Positions 15,729-24,974 of a DNA stretch of 57,537 nucleotides are shown here, piece by piece; positions within the stretch are counted from its first letter, which is position 1, and each line of letters begins with the position of its first letter. Source of the stretch: Prevotella sp. (GTDB lineage: Bacteria; Bacteroidota; Bacteroidia; Bacteroidales; Bacteroidaceae); contig DLZV01000026.1 in assembly GCA_003447235.1 (NCBI GenBank), positions 1 through 57,537 on the forward strand, written 5' to 3'. A program made the translations under genes and the position numbers. The notes under the pieces were generated by a model. It searched no databases. It was not told the origin of the DNA and saw nothing but the letters and a program-made list of their open reading frames with translations.

Positions 15729-16874
15729 ATGGAATCAAACTTCGTAGATTATGTGAAAATACGCTGTCGCTCGGGCAAGGGCGGCAAAGGATCCATGCAC
15801 CTCAAGCATATCAAGTACAATCCCAATGGCGGCCCAGATGGTGGCGACGGTGGCAAGGGAGGCAGTATCTATCTCCGTGGCAACCACAACTATTGGACGT
15901 TGCTCCACTTGCGCTATCAGCGCCATATCTATGCGGAGCATGGAGGCAATGGAGGAAGGGATAAATGCCACGGCACCGATGGTAAGGACATTTACATCGA
16001 TGTGCCCTGTGGTACGGTGGTCTATGATGCCGAGACAGGAAAGTATGTCTGTGATGTGACGCATGATGGCCAGACTGTGATGCTCCTGAAGGGAGGACGC
16101 GGTGGACTGGGCAACTTCCAGTTTCGCACCGCCACTAACCAGGCTCCGCGCTACGCACAGCCGGGTGAGCCTGCACAGGAGATGACGGTGATCATGGAGC
16201 TCAAGCTCCTTGCCGACGTGGGCTTGGTCGGCTTCCCCAATGCAGGCAAATCCACGCTTCTCTCGGCTTTGTCGAGTGCAAAGCCGAAGATTGCCAACTA
16301 TCCCTTCACCACGATGGAACCGTCGCTGGGTATTGTCAGCTATCGTGACCACCAGAGCTTTGTGATGGCCGACATCCCGGGTATCATCGAGGGTGCCAGT
16401 GAGGGTAGGGGACTGGGTCTTCGCTTCCTGCGCCATATCGAGCGTAACTCCTTGTTGCTCTTCATGGTTCCTGGCGACACTGACGATATCAAGCGTGAGT
16501 ATGAGATCCTGTTGAACGAACTGGCCAACTTCAACCCCGAGATGCTGCAAAAGCACCGCGTACTGGCAGTCACTAAGTGTGACCTGCTGGACGAGGAGTT
16601 GATGGAAATGCTGCGCGAGACGCTGCCGACCGATCTGCCTGTGGTGTTCATCTCTGCCGTGACGGGTTTCGGTATCAGCGAACTGAAGGATGTGTTGTGG
16701 CGTGAACTCAATGCCGAGAGCAACAAACTTCAGGAGATTACTGCTGAGGATACGCTCGTTCACCGCGACATCATCGCCTCGGAATACAAAGATGAGGAGT
16801 TTGATGCGGAGGAGGCTGCTGAGGCGGACGAGGACGACATCGAGCTCTTGGACGACTACGAGTATGTCGATTAG
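15729..16874 (+). CDS. obg: GTPase Obg
   Basis: A 381-residue ribosome-associated GTPase. The N-terminal Obg fold (about 1-158) is glycine-rich (CRSGKGGKGS, GGPDGGDGGKGGS, LLKGGRGGLGN). The G domain follows with G1 GFPNAGKSTL, the switch region NYPFTTMEPSLG, G3 DIPGIIEGA, G4 TKCD and G5 ISAVTG. The C-terminus is a highly acidic Glu/Asp tail ending DDYEYVD, typical of Bacteroidetes and not the Obg C-terminal domain of Firmicutes. Its last 11 bases overlap the pgeF start. Confidence 0.96.
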   Translation: MESNFVDYVKIRCRSGKGGKGSMHLKHIKYNPNGGPDGGDGGKGGSIYLRGNHNYWTLLHLRYQRHIYAEHGGNGGRDKCHGTDGKDIYIDVPCGTVVYDAETGKYVCDVTHDGQTVMLLKGGRGGLGNFQFRTATNQAPRYAQPGEPAQEMTVIMELKLLADVGLVGFPNAGKSTLLSALSSAKPKIANYPFTTMEPSLGIVSYRDHQSFVMADIPGIIEGASEGRGLGLRFLRHIERNSLLLFMVPGDTDDIKREYEILLNELANFNPEMLQKHRVLAVTKCDLLDEELMEMLRETLPTDLPVVFISAVTGFGISELKDVLWRELNAESNKLQEITAEDTLVHRDIIASEYKDEEFDAEEAAEADEDDIELLDDYEYVD

Positions 16875-17670
16875 GCCGTTTTACGAGGACACGGACATTG
16901 CCTTGGCCCGTTACGCCCTTGGCAAAGGTGTCCTTGCTTTCAGCACCATGCGTCCTGGCGGCGTGAGCCAGGGTTCCTATGCCTCGATGAATATCAATGC
17001 CTACTGTGGTGATACGGCGGAACATATCGCCGAGAACCGCCGTAGGCTGGCGAGAGCCTTGAGAGTGGAGATGGATCAAATACTGGTCCCCCATCAGGTG
17101 CATGGTACGGAGACACGGGTTGTCGATGCGCAGTTGCTGCGTAGTTCTTCCTCCGAGCGTGCTGCCCTCCTTGAGGGTGTGGACGCTTTGACGACCAATC
17201 AGCCCGGGGTCTGTATCGGTGTCTCCACTGCCGATTGTGTCCCTGTGCTCCTCTATGATCCCATCCATCAGGCCACTGCCGCAGTTCATGCTGGCTGGCG
17301 GGGCACCCAGCAGCGCATCATTGGCCATGTGCTGCACACGATGGCCACCCAATATCATACACAACCATCCGACTTGCGTGCCGTTATCGGGCCCGCCATT
17401 TCCCTTCATGCCTTCGAGGTGGGTGACGAGGTGTGGCAAGCCTTTGCTGAGGCTGGTTTTGATATGCGACTGATAGCGCGCAAAGAAGATAAGTGGCACA
17501 TCAACTTGCCCTTATGCAACCGCTTGCAACTGCAGGACTTGGGTGTGCCGATGGAGCAAATAACCGACTCCAATAGCTGCACTTACACGCAATGCGAGCA
17601 GTATTTCTCAGCCCGACGTCTGGGTATCCAGTCGGGGCGCGTCTATTCGGGAATTCTGCTGCGCCCTTGA
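16864..17670 (+). CDS. pgeF: Peptidoglycan editing factor PgeF (YfiH/laccase-domain family)
   Basis: A 268-residue protein of the multicopper-polyphenol-oxidase-like YfiH family. The metal and active-site residues are visible in VPHQVHGTE (His), STADCVPVLL (Cys) and AAVHAGWRGT (His). In other bacteria members correct misincorporation of serine in muropeptides; older annotation as polyphenol oxidase is probably not the physiological role. The start at 16864 (ATGTCGATT) overlaps obg by 11 bases and gives a family-length protein; translational coupling to obg is likely. Confidence 0.9.
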   Translation: MSIRPFYEDTDIALARYALGKGVLAFSTMRPGGVSQGSYASMNINAYCGDTAEHIAENRRRLARALRVEMDQILVPHQVHGTETRVVDAQLLRSSSSERAALLEGVDALTTNQPGVCIGVSTADCVPVLLYDPIHQATAAVHAGWRGTQQRIIGHVLHTMATQYHTQPSDLRAVIGPAISLHAFEVGDEVWQAFAEAGFDMRLIARKEDKWHINLPLCNRLQLQDLGVPMEQITDSNSCTYTQCEQYFSARRLGIQSGRVYSGILLRP

Positions 17671-17768
17671 TTCTCGCCAGTAGGGGCAGTCAAGGGCGAC
17701 TTTCTGTCAGAGTTCTCCATAGAAGACGTGTCTTGTGCTCGGGATTTTGCGCGTATCAAGATTTTTCG

Positions 17769-17777
17769 TACCTTTGC
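17769..17777 (+). promoter_or_regulatory. -7 box TACCTTTGC
   Basis: A plus-strand TAnnTTTG match, 14 bases before the first possible ATG (17792) and 35 before the second (17813) of the thioesterase gene. Confidence 0.62.
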
Positions 17778-17791
17778 AGCATAATTGCAAA

Positions 17792-18298
17792 ATGGTTGTA
17801 AAGGCAGAAACAATGACAGAACAAGACAAGAAGAAGCAACGCGAAATAGAGGAGGACGCGCGCATCGAGTATCATCATACGATGCCAATCCAGTTTCGCT
17901 TCACGGATGCTGACCGCTTTGGTCACGTCAACAACAGTGTTTATCTGCAGTATTATGACACCGCCAAGGTGGATTATTTCGAGAAGGTAGGAGCTGATAT
18001 CTTCCACCGCGACCACGCCATGGTCATCGCCCACATCGAGTTCAACTTCCTTGGACAGGTCTATACGACGGATGACGTGGAGGTGCAGACGGCTATCACG
18101 CATATTGGTCGCCGCAGTATGAAACTCTCGCAACGACTCATCGACCGCAAGACGGGCGAGGTGAAGTGTGAGGGCTTCAGCATCATGGTGGCCTACGATT
18201 TGGAGAAAGGCGTATCTACGGAGGTGTGGCCGGAGTGGATTGAAGCACTCAATCGCTATGAGGGACGCGAGTTGAGATCTGAGGAGGAGAAATCATGA
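17792..18298 (+). CDS. 4HBT-family acyl-CoA thioesterase
   Basis: A 168-residue hotdog-fold protein. The RFTDADRFGHVNNSVYLQYYD segment carries the catalytic-type Asp and HVNN motif of 4-hydroxybenzoyl-CoA thioesterase-like enzymes, and the AMVIAHIEFNFLG stretch is typical. The substrate is unknown, probably a medium or long acyl-CoA. The second in-frame ATG at 17813 may be the true start, because only that one leaves a leader of about 30 bases after the -7 box. The stop codon overlaps the next ATG in an ATGA, so translation of the two genes is coupled. Confidence 0.86.
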   Translation: MVVKAETMTEQDKKKQREIEEDARIEYHHTMPIQFRFTDADRFGHVNNSVYLQYYDTAKVDYFEKVGADIFHRDHAMVIAHIEFNFLGQVYTTDDVEVQTAITHIGRRSMKLSQRLIDRKTGEVKCEGFSIMVAYDLEKGVSTEVWPEWIEALNRYEGRELRSEEEKS

Positions 18299-19509
18299 AA
18301 CGGATGATGATGACTGCCCTTGCTTGGGCAACGGTTTCCTTGGCGGCTTTGGCACAGACCACGGTCTTCGGCGGCAACTACCGCATTCCCTCTATCCTGC
18401 GATTGGCCGATGGCAAAGTGGTGGCCTTTAGTGACTATCGCCCAGAAGGAGGCGATGTGGGCCAGCGTGCCACCTTGCAAAACGATATTGTAGCCAAAGT
18501 CTTTGACAAACGATGGGGAGAGGAGATGACCTTGCTGAAGGCAGGTAAGCACGACAACGGACGCTTGTTCAGTTTCGGCGATGCAGCGACGGCCTATGAT
18601 GCACAGACGGGACGGATTCTCCTGATGTGTGCCTATGGGGATGTGTGCTATTGGAATTCCACGCTCCGCGACCCCATTGGAGTTTATCGTGCCTATTTCC
18701 ATTTGGATGGCAACACGATCGTCAAGGATAGTGCGCAGGAGGTGACGCGTGAGATCTATCCCCTGTTTCATGGCGCTGTGATGAAAACTTTCTTCACGAG
18801 TGGACGCATCTGTCAGAGCAGCCGCCCGCTGAGGCCGATGTGTCCTCAAAGGCTCTATGCTTCCTTGGCCAGCAATCTGGGAGCGATGGTGGTCTTCTCC
18901 GACGATTTCGGTCAGACCTGGGATATTCTTGGTGGCATGCAGGTGCAACCCGCACCCCAGGGCGACGAGGCGAAATTGGTGGAGTTGCCCAATGGCGATG
19001 TGTTGCTCAACTGTAGGGCGCGCGACGCAGACGGGCGCTACCTCAACATCTTCCACTACACCAATCCGTCAAGAGCTGAAGGTGCATGGGAACAGCCCGT
19101 CTTGTCAGCCGATACGACCACGCTGGGTCTCTACGGAGCACGCTGCAATGGCGAGACGTTAGTTCTTCCTGTGCGTAGTGTGAGAACCGGAAAGCGCACC
19201 CACCTCATCCTGCAGTCGCTTCCGTTTGGTACGGATCGTAGCAGGGTAGGCATCTATTACAAAGCGTGTGGCGAAGGCGTGCAGCAGGTCAGCGAACTGG
19301 CTACGGGATGGAGGCGCTTTGATGTGAGCAAGACTCATTCGGCCTATTCCACAATGGCTTTCAACGGACGCGACGGTATAGCGTTGCTCTACGAGGAAGA
19401 CCTGACAGGCCCCAATCCCGACAATTACAACTACAATATCAAGTATGTTGACCTCCCGATAGCACAAATCACCTACGGCGAGTATCTCTACGACAACACA
19501 CGAAAATAA
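18295..19509 (+). CDS. Exported sialidase-like (BNR/Asp-box) protein
   Basis: A 404-residue protein with a signal peptide (to about ALAQ, residue 21). It has sialidase features: YRIPS at 29-33 (first Arg of the triad), a FSDYRP Asp/Arg element, the Asp-box SDDFGQTW near residue 200, an ELPNGDVLLNCR segment with Glu and second Arg, LPVRSVR, and HSAYSTMAF near the end with a candidate nucleophile Tyr. These fit a GH33-type exo-alpha-sialidase reduced to the beta-propeller domain. Typical Bacteroidetes sialidases of ~540 residues carry an extra N-terminal domain that is missing here. Activity on sialic acid is inferred. Confidence 0.78.
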   Translation: MKRMMMTALAWATVSLAALAQTTVFGGNYRIPSILRLADGKVVAFSDYRPEGGDVGQRATLQNDIVAKVFDKRWGEEMTLLKAGKHDNGRLFSFGDAATAYDAQTGRILLMCAYGDVCYWNSTLRDPIGVYRAYFHLDGNTIVKDSAQEVTREIYPLFHGAVMKTFFTSGRICQSSRPLRPMCPQRLYASLASNLGAMVVFSDDFGQTWDILGGMQVQPAPQGDEAKLVELPNGDVLLNCRARDADGRYLNIFHYTNPSRAEGAWEQPVLSADTTTLGLYGARCNGETLVLPVRSVRTGKRTHLILQSLPFGTDRSRVGIYYKACGEGVQQVSELATGWRRFDVSKTHSAYSTMAFNGRDGIALLYEEDLTGPNPDNYNYNIKYVDLPIAQITYGEYLYDNTRK

Positions 19510-19512
19510 ACA

Positions 19513-19556
19513 ATAAAAAAGCGACCGAAGACTCTTTCTCTTCGGTTGCTTTTTAT
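19513..19556 (+). terminator. Terminator after the sialidase-like gene
   Basis: AAAAAAGCGACCGAAGA pairs with TCTTCGGTTGCTTTTT (one G-T wobble), giving a classic A-stem-T structure immediately after the stop codon. Confidence 0.88.
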
Positions 19557-19607
19557 AAAAAAAATATCATTCTATTCCCAGTCTTTCGACCTTTGGAACA
19601 GAATGAT
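19557..19607 (-). terminator. rpsO terminator
   Basis: ATCATTCTATTCC (19566-19578) pairs with GGAACAGAATGAT (19595-19607) with one mismatch. On the minus strand it is followed by a run of eight T (the A run at 19557-19564). Confidence 0.82.
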
Positions 19608-19681
19608 ACTCATCTCAAATGATGCGAAAGTCAGCTTCCGTGCGCTTTCACGAAATGGAAAGCGCGCGGAATGCACTTTGA

Positions 19682-19957
19682 TTACTTACGCAAGCCAAGA
19701 GCCTTGATGATAGCGCGGTAACGCTCGATGTCGCGCTCGTAGAGATAGTCGAGCAAAGCGCGACGCTTACCGACCAGCTGGGTCAGAGAGCGCGTGGTGA
19801 CGAAGTCCTTGTGGTGCTTCTTCACATGCTCCGTGAGGTGCTTGATGCGGTAGGTGAAGAGGGCAATCTGGCTCTCAGCGGAACCCGTGTCCTCTGCTTT
19901 CTGGTCGTGACCGAACTGGGTAAAGATCTCTTGCTTCTTAGTTTTGTCTAAGTACAT
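19682..19957 (-). CDS. rpsO: 30S ribosomal protein S15
   Basis: A 91-residue primary 16S rRNA-binding protein. Motifs TGSAESQIALFTYRIKHLTEH, HHKDFVTTRSL and GKRRALLDYL cover the whole S15 fold. The start at 19957 gives the family N-terminus MYLDKTKKQEIF; an in-frame upstream Met would add only unrelated residues. Monocistronic, with a -7 box at 20067-20075 and its own terminator. A leader of ~100 bases would leave room for the autoregulatory structure known for S15 in other bacteria, but none was identified. Confidence 0.97.
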   Translation of the reverse strand: MYLDKTKKQEIFTQFGHDQKAEDTGSAESQIALFTYRIKHLTEHVKKHHKDFVTTRSLTQLVGKRRALLDYLYERDIERYRAIIKALGLRK

Positions 19958-20066
19958 TTTGTTTTGATGATTAAATGAATGCACCATTACATCCTTCCCC
20001 CGCCTCGTAAGTCATCAATCTGTACGCAGCGGTGTCGAATGCATCGGACTTTCCGAAAGTGCGGGT

Positions 20067-20075
20067 GCAAAGTTA
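20067..20075 (-). promoter_or_regulatory. rpsO -7 box TAACTTTGC
   Basis: A minus-strand TAnnTTTG match, 110 bases upstream of rpsO. Confidence 0.62.
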
Positions 20076-20149
20076 CTGCTTTTTTTCCATACAAGCACCT
20101 TTCTGGACGGAAAAATGCTCTAAGTCAGTTATATTTCGGATAATCTTCG

Positions 20150-20158
20150 TACCTTTGC
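20150..20158 (+). promoter_or_regulatory. typA -7 box TACCTTTGC
   Basis: A plus-strand TAnnTTTG match, 37 bases before the typA ATG. Confidence 0.65.
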
Positions 20159-20195
20159 ACAGGATTTTCCATAACGACGATAGTTTTAAGGTAAA

Positions 20196-21998
20196 ATGCA
20201 AGATATTCGTAACATTGCAGTCATTGCACATGTCGATCACGGCAAGACAACGCTGGTCGATAAGATGATGCTCGCGGGCAAACTCTTCCGCGATGGACAG
20301 GATAACAGCGGTGAAGTGCTCGACGCCAACGATCTGGAGCGAGAACGCGGTATAACCATTCTGAGTAAGAACGTCAGTATCAACTGGAAAGGTGTGAAAA
20401 TCAATATCCTCGACACGCCGGGTCACTCTGATTTCGGTGGAGAGGTGGAGCGCGTGCTCAATATGGCCGATGGTTGTTTGCTCCTTGTCGATGCCTTTGA
20501 GGGCCCGATGCCGCAGACCCGTTTCGTGCTTCAAAAGGCCCTACAGATAGGTCTGAAGCCCATCGTGGTGGTCAACAAGGTGGACAAGCCCAACTGCCGC
20601 CCGGAGGAAGTCTATGAGATGGTCTTCGACCTGATGTGCGACCTCAATGCGACAGAGGATCAGTTGGACTTCCCCGTCGTCTATGGTTCGGCCAAGAATG
20701 GCTGGCTGGGTCCAGATTTCAAAACTCCGACGGACAATATCGACTATTTGCTCGACAAGATTTTGGAAGTTATTCCGGCTCCACGCGTCCTTGAGGGTAC
20801 GCCGCAGATGCTCATCACGTCGCTGGATTACTCCAGCTACACAGGACGTATTGCTGTGGGACGTGTCCACAGGGGTACGATTCGCAATGGCATGAACATC
20901 ACCATCTGCCATCGCGATGGCACGCAGGAGAAGACAAAAATCAAGGAGTTGCACACCTTCGAGGGTATGGGTCACAAGAAGACCGATGCCGTCAGCTCGG
21001 GTGATATCTGTGCCGTCATTGGCTTGGAGCGTTTTGAGATTGGCGATACGATTTCTGATTTCGAACACCCAGAGCCGCTTCCTCCCATTGCCGTCGATGA
21101 GCCGACCATGTCGATGCTCTTCACTATCAACGACTCGCCCTTCTTTGGTCGCGAGGGCAAGTTCTGCACTTCCCGCCATATCAACGATCGCTTGCAAAAG
21201 GAGCTTGAGAAGAATCTTGCCCTGCGTGTCAAGCCTCTTGAGGGTTCTACCGACAAGTGGATTGTTAGTGGTCGTGGCGTTCTCCATCTCAGCGTGCTTG
21301 TTGAGACCATGCGTCGTGAGGGATACGAGTTGCAGGTAGGCCAGCCGCAAGTGATTTATAAGGAGATCGATGGCCAGAAGTGCGAGCCTATTGAGGAATT
21401 GACCATCAATGTGCCCAACGACTTCTCGTCAAAGATGATTGATATGGTGACGCGTAGAAAGGGCGACCTCTTGGGAATGGATACTGAGGGCGACCGTGTC
21501 AATATCACCTTCGAAATACCATCGCGTGGCATTATTGGCCTGCGTACCAACGTGCTCACGGCCAGCCAGGGAGAGGCCATCATGGCCCATCGCTTCAAGG
21601 ATTACCAGCCGTACAAGGGAGAGATAGTCAGAAGAACCAACGGCTCGATGCTTGCCTTGGAGACTGGAACAGCCTACGCCTATGCTATCGACAAACTGCA
21701 AGATCGTGGTAGTTTCTTCATTGACCCGGGTGATGAAGTCTATGGCGGCGAGGTGGTTGGCGAGCATATCCACGAGAACGACCTTGTCATCAATGTGACA
21801 AAGGCCAAGCAGCTTACCAATGTGCGCGCAAGCGGTAGCGACGACAAGGCCCGCGTCATTCCGAAGGTGGAGATGAGCCTCGAGGAGTGTCTCGAGTATA
21901 TCAAGGCGGATGAGTATGTCGAAGTGACTCCGAAGAGCATCCGTATGCGCAAGATCATCCTTGACCACTTGGAGCGCAAGCGTGCCAACAAGGAATAA
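20196..21998 (+). CDS. typA: Translational GTPase TypA/BipA
   Basis: A 600-residue ribosome-binding GTPase of the EF-G-like class, involved in stress adaptation and 50S assembly in other bacteria. G1 AHVDHGKTTLVDKM, G2 RERGITI, G3 DTPGHSDFGGEVER and G4 NKVDKP are intact. The C-terminal half has the family segments GRGVLHLSVL, RGIIGLRTNVLTASQGEA and NVRASGSDDKARV. Length is standard. Divergent from rpsO; followed by a hairpin at 22028-22062. Confidence 0.97.
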   Translation: MQDIRNIAVIAHVDHGKTTLVDKMMLAGKLFRDGQDNSGEVLDANDLERERGITILSKNVSINWKGVKINILDTPGHSDFGGEVERVLNMADGCLLLVDAFEGPMPQTRFVLQKALQIGLKPIVVVNKVDKPNCRPEEVYEMVFDLMCDLNATEDQLDFPVVYGSAKNGWLGPDFKTPTDNIDYLLDKILEVIPAPRVLEGTPQMLITSLDYSSYTGRIAVGRVHRGTIRNGMNITICHRDGTQEKTKIKELHTFEGMGHKKTDAVSSGDICAVIGLERFEIGDTISDFEHPEPLPPIAVDEPTMSMLFTINDSPFFGREGKFCTSRHINDRLQKELEKNLALRVKPLEGSTDKWIVSGRGVLHLSVLVETMRREGYELQVGQPQVIYKEIDGQKCEPIEELTINVPNDFSSKMIDMVTRRKGDLLGMDTEGDRVNITFEIPSRGIIGLRTNVLTASQGEAIMAHRFKDYQPYKGEIVRRTNGSMLALETGTAYAYAIDKLQDRGSFFIDPGDEVYGGEVVGEHIHENDLVINVTKAKQLTNVRASGSDDKARVIPKVEMSLEECLEYIKADEYVEVTPKSIRMRKIILDHLERKRANKE

Positions 21999-22027
21999 GC
22001 AGAGCCGTAGATAAATGCAAAACAATG

Positions 22028-22062
22028 ATGGGGAAACGGTGCTACAAGTGCGGTTTCCCCAT
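22028..22062 (+). terminator. Hairpin after typA
   Basis: ATGGGGAAAC (22028-22037) pairs perfectly with GTTTCCCCAT (22053-22062). The T tract that follows is weak, but position and stem strength fit a terminator. Confidence 0.65.
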
Positions 22063-22183
22063 TGTCATATTACGAATAGTGCAAGGTATCTCAGAGTTTT
22101 ACTTATTAAATAAATAGTATATATGCTTGAGTATTTCATTTTTTTTCGTAACTTAGTAGCGCAAAATGCAAAGCGAGTGGAAC

Positions 22184-23749
22184 ATGGCAAAAATAGTCAA
22201 CAAATATCCCGTAGGAATACAGACATTTGAAGAAATCCGCGAGAAAAATTATCTCTATATAGATAAGACCCAATACATCGTGGAATTTAGAGAGAAAGGT
22301 ATGAAGTTTATCTTTCTGAGTCGTCCAAGACGATTCGGCAAGTCGCTCTTTGCCTCTACCCTTCACGCCTATTTCGAAGGAAGAAAAGAACTTTTCGATG
22401 GATTGGCCATTGCTGACTACGAGAAGGAATGGGTGAAGCATCCCGTGCTTCATTTCGACCTCAGCGGTGCCAAGCACATTGATGCAGACGCGTTGAATAG
22501 TTATCTTAATCTACAGCTTTTGCCCTATGAAGAACTTTATGGTAAGGGTGAAGGGGAAAACTATCCTAACGAAAGACTGGATGGAATCGTAAAGCGAGCT
22601 TATAAGCAGACAGGCGAAAAAGCAGTTGTCATCATTGATGAATACGACGCCCCTTTGCTGGATGTGGTGCATGAGAAGGAAAACCTGCAACCGCTTCGCC
22701 GCATCATGCAAAACTTCTACAGTCCGCTAAAGAAGCTCGACCCATACCTGGAGTTCACTTTCATCACGGGCTTCACTAAGTTTTCGCAACTCAGCATCTT
22801 CAGCGAGCTCAACAACCTCGACAATATCAGTATGTTCGACCAGTATTCGGCCATCTGCGGCATCAGTATGACGGAGCTTACTACGCAGATGAAACTAGAT
22901 GTTGAGGCATTGGGCGAAGCCCTTGGCATGACGTATGAGGAGTGCCTGAAAGAGCTGACGCGATTCTATGACGGCTATCATTTCAGCAAGAAATCAGAGG
23001 ATGTCTTCAATCCGTTCAGCCTGGTGAAGGCGCTGAATGCATGCGACATTGCTCCTTATTGGTTTGGTTCGGGCACGCCATCTTTCCTCTTGAAATTGTT
23101 GGATAAATATCATGTCAATCTTGCCTCTTTGGAGGGCCAGGAGGCGGTACTGAATTCCTTCGACCAATCGACAGAGGAAATGACAGACGCCTTGCCTTTG
23201 CTTTATCAGAGCGGTTATCTGACCATCAAGAAGTATGACCCGATGTTTCGCGAATACACTTTGGGCATCCCTAACAAGGAGGTCCGTGATGGTTTGCTCA
23301 ATTCACTGATACCGCACTATGTGAACCCTCGCCGTTCCGATAACGACGCCTTCCTCTTGGGATTTTGCAAGGCGGTTTACCGCAATGATATCGAAGCAGC
23401 ATTGGAACACATGCGCACCTATATGGCCACGATCCCATACGATCTGGAGAACCATAGCGAGAAGCACTATCAGACCATCTTCTATCTGATGTTCAGTTTC
23501 CTCAACATCTATATCCGCACGGAGGTGAAGAGTGCCATCGGTAGAGCTGATGCCGTGATGCACATGCAGGACACGATATACGTCTTCGAACTGAAGGTTG
23601 ACAAGAGTGCCGAGAAAGCTTTGGCACAAATAGACGAAAAGGGCTACATGCTGCCTTATCATGCTGAAGGTAAGCGGCTGGTAAAAGTGGGTATCAGTTT
23701 TGACAGTACCCAACGAACAATCAGCGATTGGAAAATCAAGGAAGAATAA
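22184..23749 (+). CDS. AAA-ATPase-like / PD-(D/E)XK nuclease-like protein
   Basis: A 521-residue protein of the family abundant in Bacteroidetes that joins an AAA-ATPase-like domain (PF09820 type) to a C-terminal PD-(D/E)XK nuclease-like domain (PF08011/DUF1703 type). The N-terminus has IVNKYPVGIQTFEEIRE and YIDKTQYI, then the variant P-loop RPRRFGKSLF and Walker B VVIIDEYDAPL. Near the C-terminus GRADAVMH with YVFELKVDKS supplies the nuclease Asp and E-x-K. The biological role is unknown; members often occur in many copies and in variable regions. Codon use is more AT-rich than in flanking genes, which hints at transfer. An ATG at 22166 would add six residues. Confidence 0.85.
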   Translation: MAKIVNKYPVGIQTFEEIREKNYLYIDKTQYIVEFREKGMKFIFLSRPRRFGKSLFASTLHAYFEGRKELFDGLAIADYEKEWVKHPVLHFDLSGAKHIDADALNSYLNLQLLPYEELYGKGEGENYPNERLDGIVKRAYKQTGEKAVVIIDEYDAPLLDVVHEKENLQPLRRIMQNFYSPLKKLDPYLEFTFITGFTKFSQLSIFSELNNLDNISMFDQYSAICGISMTELTTQMKLDVEALGEALGMTYEECLKELTRFYDGYHFSKKSEDVFNPFSLVKALNACDIAPYWFGSGTPSFLLKLLDKYHVNLASLEGQEAVLNSFDQSTEEMTDALPLLYQSGYLTIKKYDPMFREYTLGIPNKEVRDGLLNSLIPHYVNPRRSDNDAFLLGFCKAVYRNDIEAALEHMRTYMATIPYDLENHSEKHYQTIFYLMFSFLNIYIRTEVKSAIGRADAVMHMQDTIYVFELKVDKSAEKALAQIDEKGYMLPYHAEGKRLVKVGISFDSTQRTISDWKIKEE

Positions 23750-23768
23750 GAAATGTATTAAGAAAAAT

Positions 23769-23805
23769 GGCGCGGGGGAGTATCCTAAACAATTCCCCCT
23801 GCGCC
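23769..23805. terminator. Bidirectional terminator
   Basis: GGCGCGGGGGA pairs with TCCCCCTGCGCC (one bulged T) between convergent genes. The minus strand continues into TTTTTCTTAAT and the plus strand into CAAAAAGTGTT, so it best serves the minus-strand threonine aldolase. Confidence 0.75.
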
Positions 23806-23863
23806 CAAAAAGTGTTATAATTCTATTTACCTTCTACTGTTCTTTAATGAAATAGATCGAGTA

Positions 23864-24922
23864 TCAGGTGTTTACCTCCAATAGGTGTGCCAATGCCTCG
23901 TCGAGGGCCGCGATGTCAGCCTCTGTTGTGGCCCAGCAGGTCACGAAGCGGCATAGCAGGTGATCATTGGGGAGCGGTTCCCATATCTCGAAGGCTATCT
24001 CTTCAGCCAACCGTTGTTTCTGTTCTTTGGAGAGGATGACAAACTGCTGGTTGGTTGGCGAGTCGATGCCGAGGGACAAGCCATGCTTGGCGAAGACCTT
24101 TCGCAATGCTTGGGCCATGTCGATCGCATGTCGAGAGACGCGAAAGTAGAGGCCGTCCGTGAAGAGCGTGTCAAACTGCAAGCCCAAGACACGACCCTTG
24201 GCGAGCAATGCACCGTGTCGCTTGATGATGGTGAAGATATATTTGGGTGCGCGCGTGTTGGTATAGACCAAGGCTTCGCCCAGCAATGCTCCCACCTTCG
24301 TGCCTCCTATGTAGAAGGCGTCGCAATGGTGTGCAAGAAACGGCAGGTCGATGTCGTTGCTTTCCGCCATCAGCCCGTAGCCGAGCCGTGCCCCATCGAC
24401 ATAGAGTCGCAGTCCGTACTGTTGGCATACAGTATAGATGTCGGCCAATTCCTTGCGCGAATAGAGTGCGCCAAGTTCCGTTGGAAGTGTGATATAGACC
24501 ATGCCAGGCTGTACCATGTGTGGGTAGGTCTCGTCGGCAAGAAACTTGCGCATGTAGTCGTCGATCTGCGAGGCAGCCATCTTGCCTCCAGCTATACCAG
24601 GAAGTACCAATACCTTGTGTCCGAAAGCCTCTACTGCCCCCGATTCATGGACGTTGATGTGGCCCGTATCGACCGAAAGCACACCCTCGCAGCCCTGCAG
24701 CAGCGAGTCGATGGCTGTAGCATTGGTCTGTGTGCCGCCCACAAGGAAATGGACTTCTGCCTCCGTCATGTCGCACGCCTTGCGGATCCGGTCCTTTGCC
24801 CTTTCGGTATAAGGGTCGAAACCATAGCCGCTCGACTTCTCATCGTTGGTCTCCGACAGGCGGCGGAGAATCTCCGGCAGGCAGCCGTTATTGTAGTCAC
24901 TCTCAAAAGAAGCTCTTATCAT
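23864..24922 (-). CDS. Low-specificity L-threonine aldolase family protein
   Basis: A 352-residue PLP enzyme of the beta-eliminating lyase/threonine aldolase family (threonine or allo-threonine to glycine plus acetaldehyde). It has SDYNNGCLPEIL at the N-terminus, the FLVGGTQTNATAID cofactor segment, RLYVDGARLGYGL (the Asp binding the pyridine N), and FYIGGTKVGAL with the Schiff-base Lys. Length and motifs are normal. It lies 52 bases downstream of rmuC on the same strand with an AAGGAG ribosome binding site, so the two are probably co-transcribed, although functionally unrelated. Confidence 0.9.
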   Translation of the reverse strand: MIRASFESDYNNGCLPEILRRLSETNDEKSSGYGFDPYTERAKDRIRKACDMTEAEVHFLVGGTQTNATAIDSLLQGCEGVLSVDTGHINVHESGAVEAFGHKVLVLPGIAGGKMAASQIDDYMRKFLADETYPHMVQPGMVYITLPTELGALYSRKELADIYTVCQQYGLRLYVDGARLGYGLMAESNDIDLPFLAHHCDAFYIGGTKVGALLGEALVYTNTRAPKYIFTIIKRHGALLAKGRVLGLQFDTLFTDGLYFRVSRHAIDMAQALRKVFAKHGLSLGIDSPTNQQFVILSKEQKQRLAEEIAFEIWEPLPNDHLLCRFVTCWATTEADIAALDEALAHLLEVNT

Positions 24923-24974
24923 CCGTTTTCTCCTTATATATATTAATGAAGATCCTTTTTATGTGCCCCTATTC

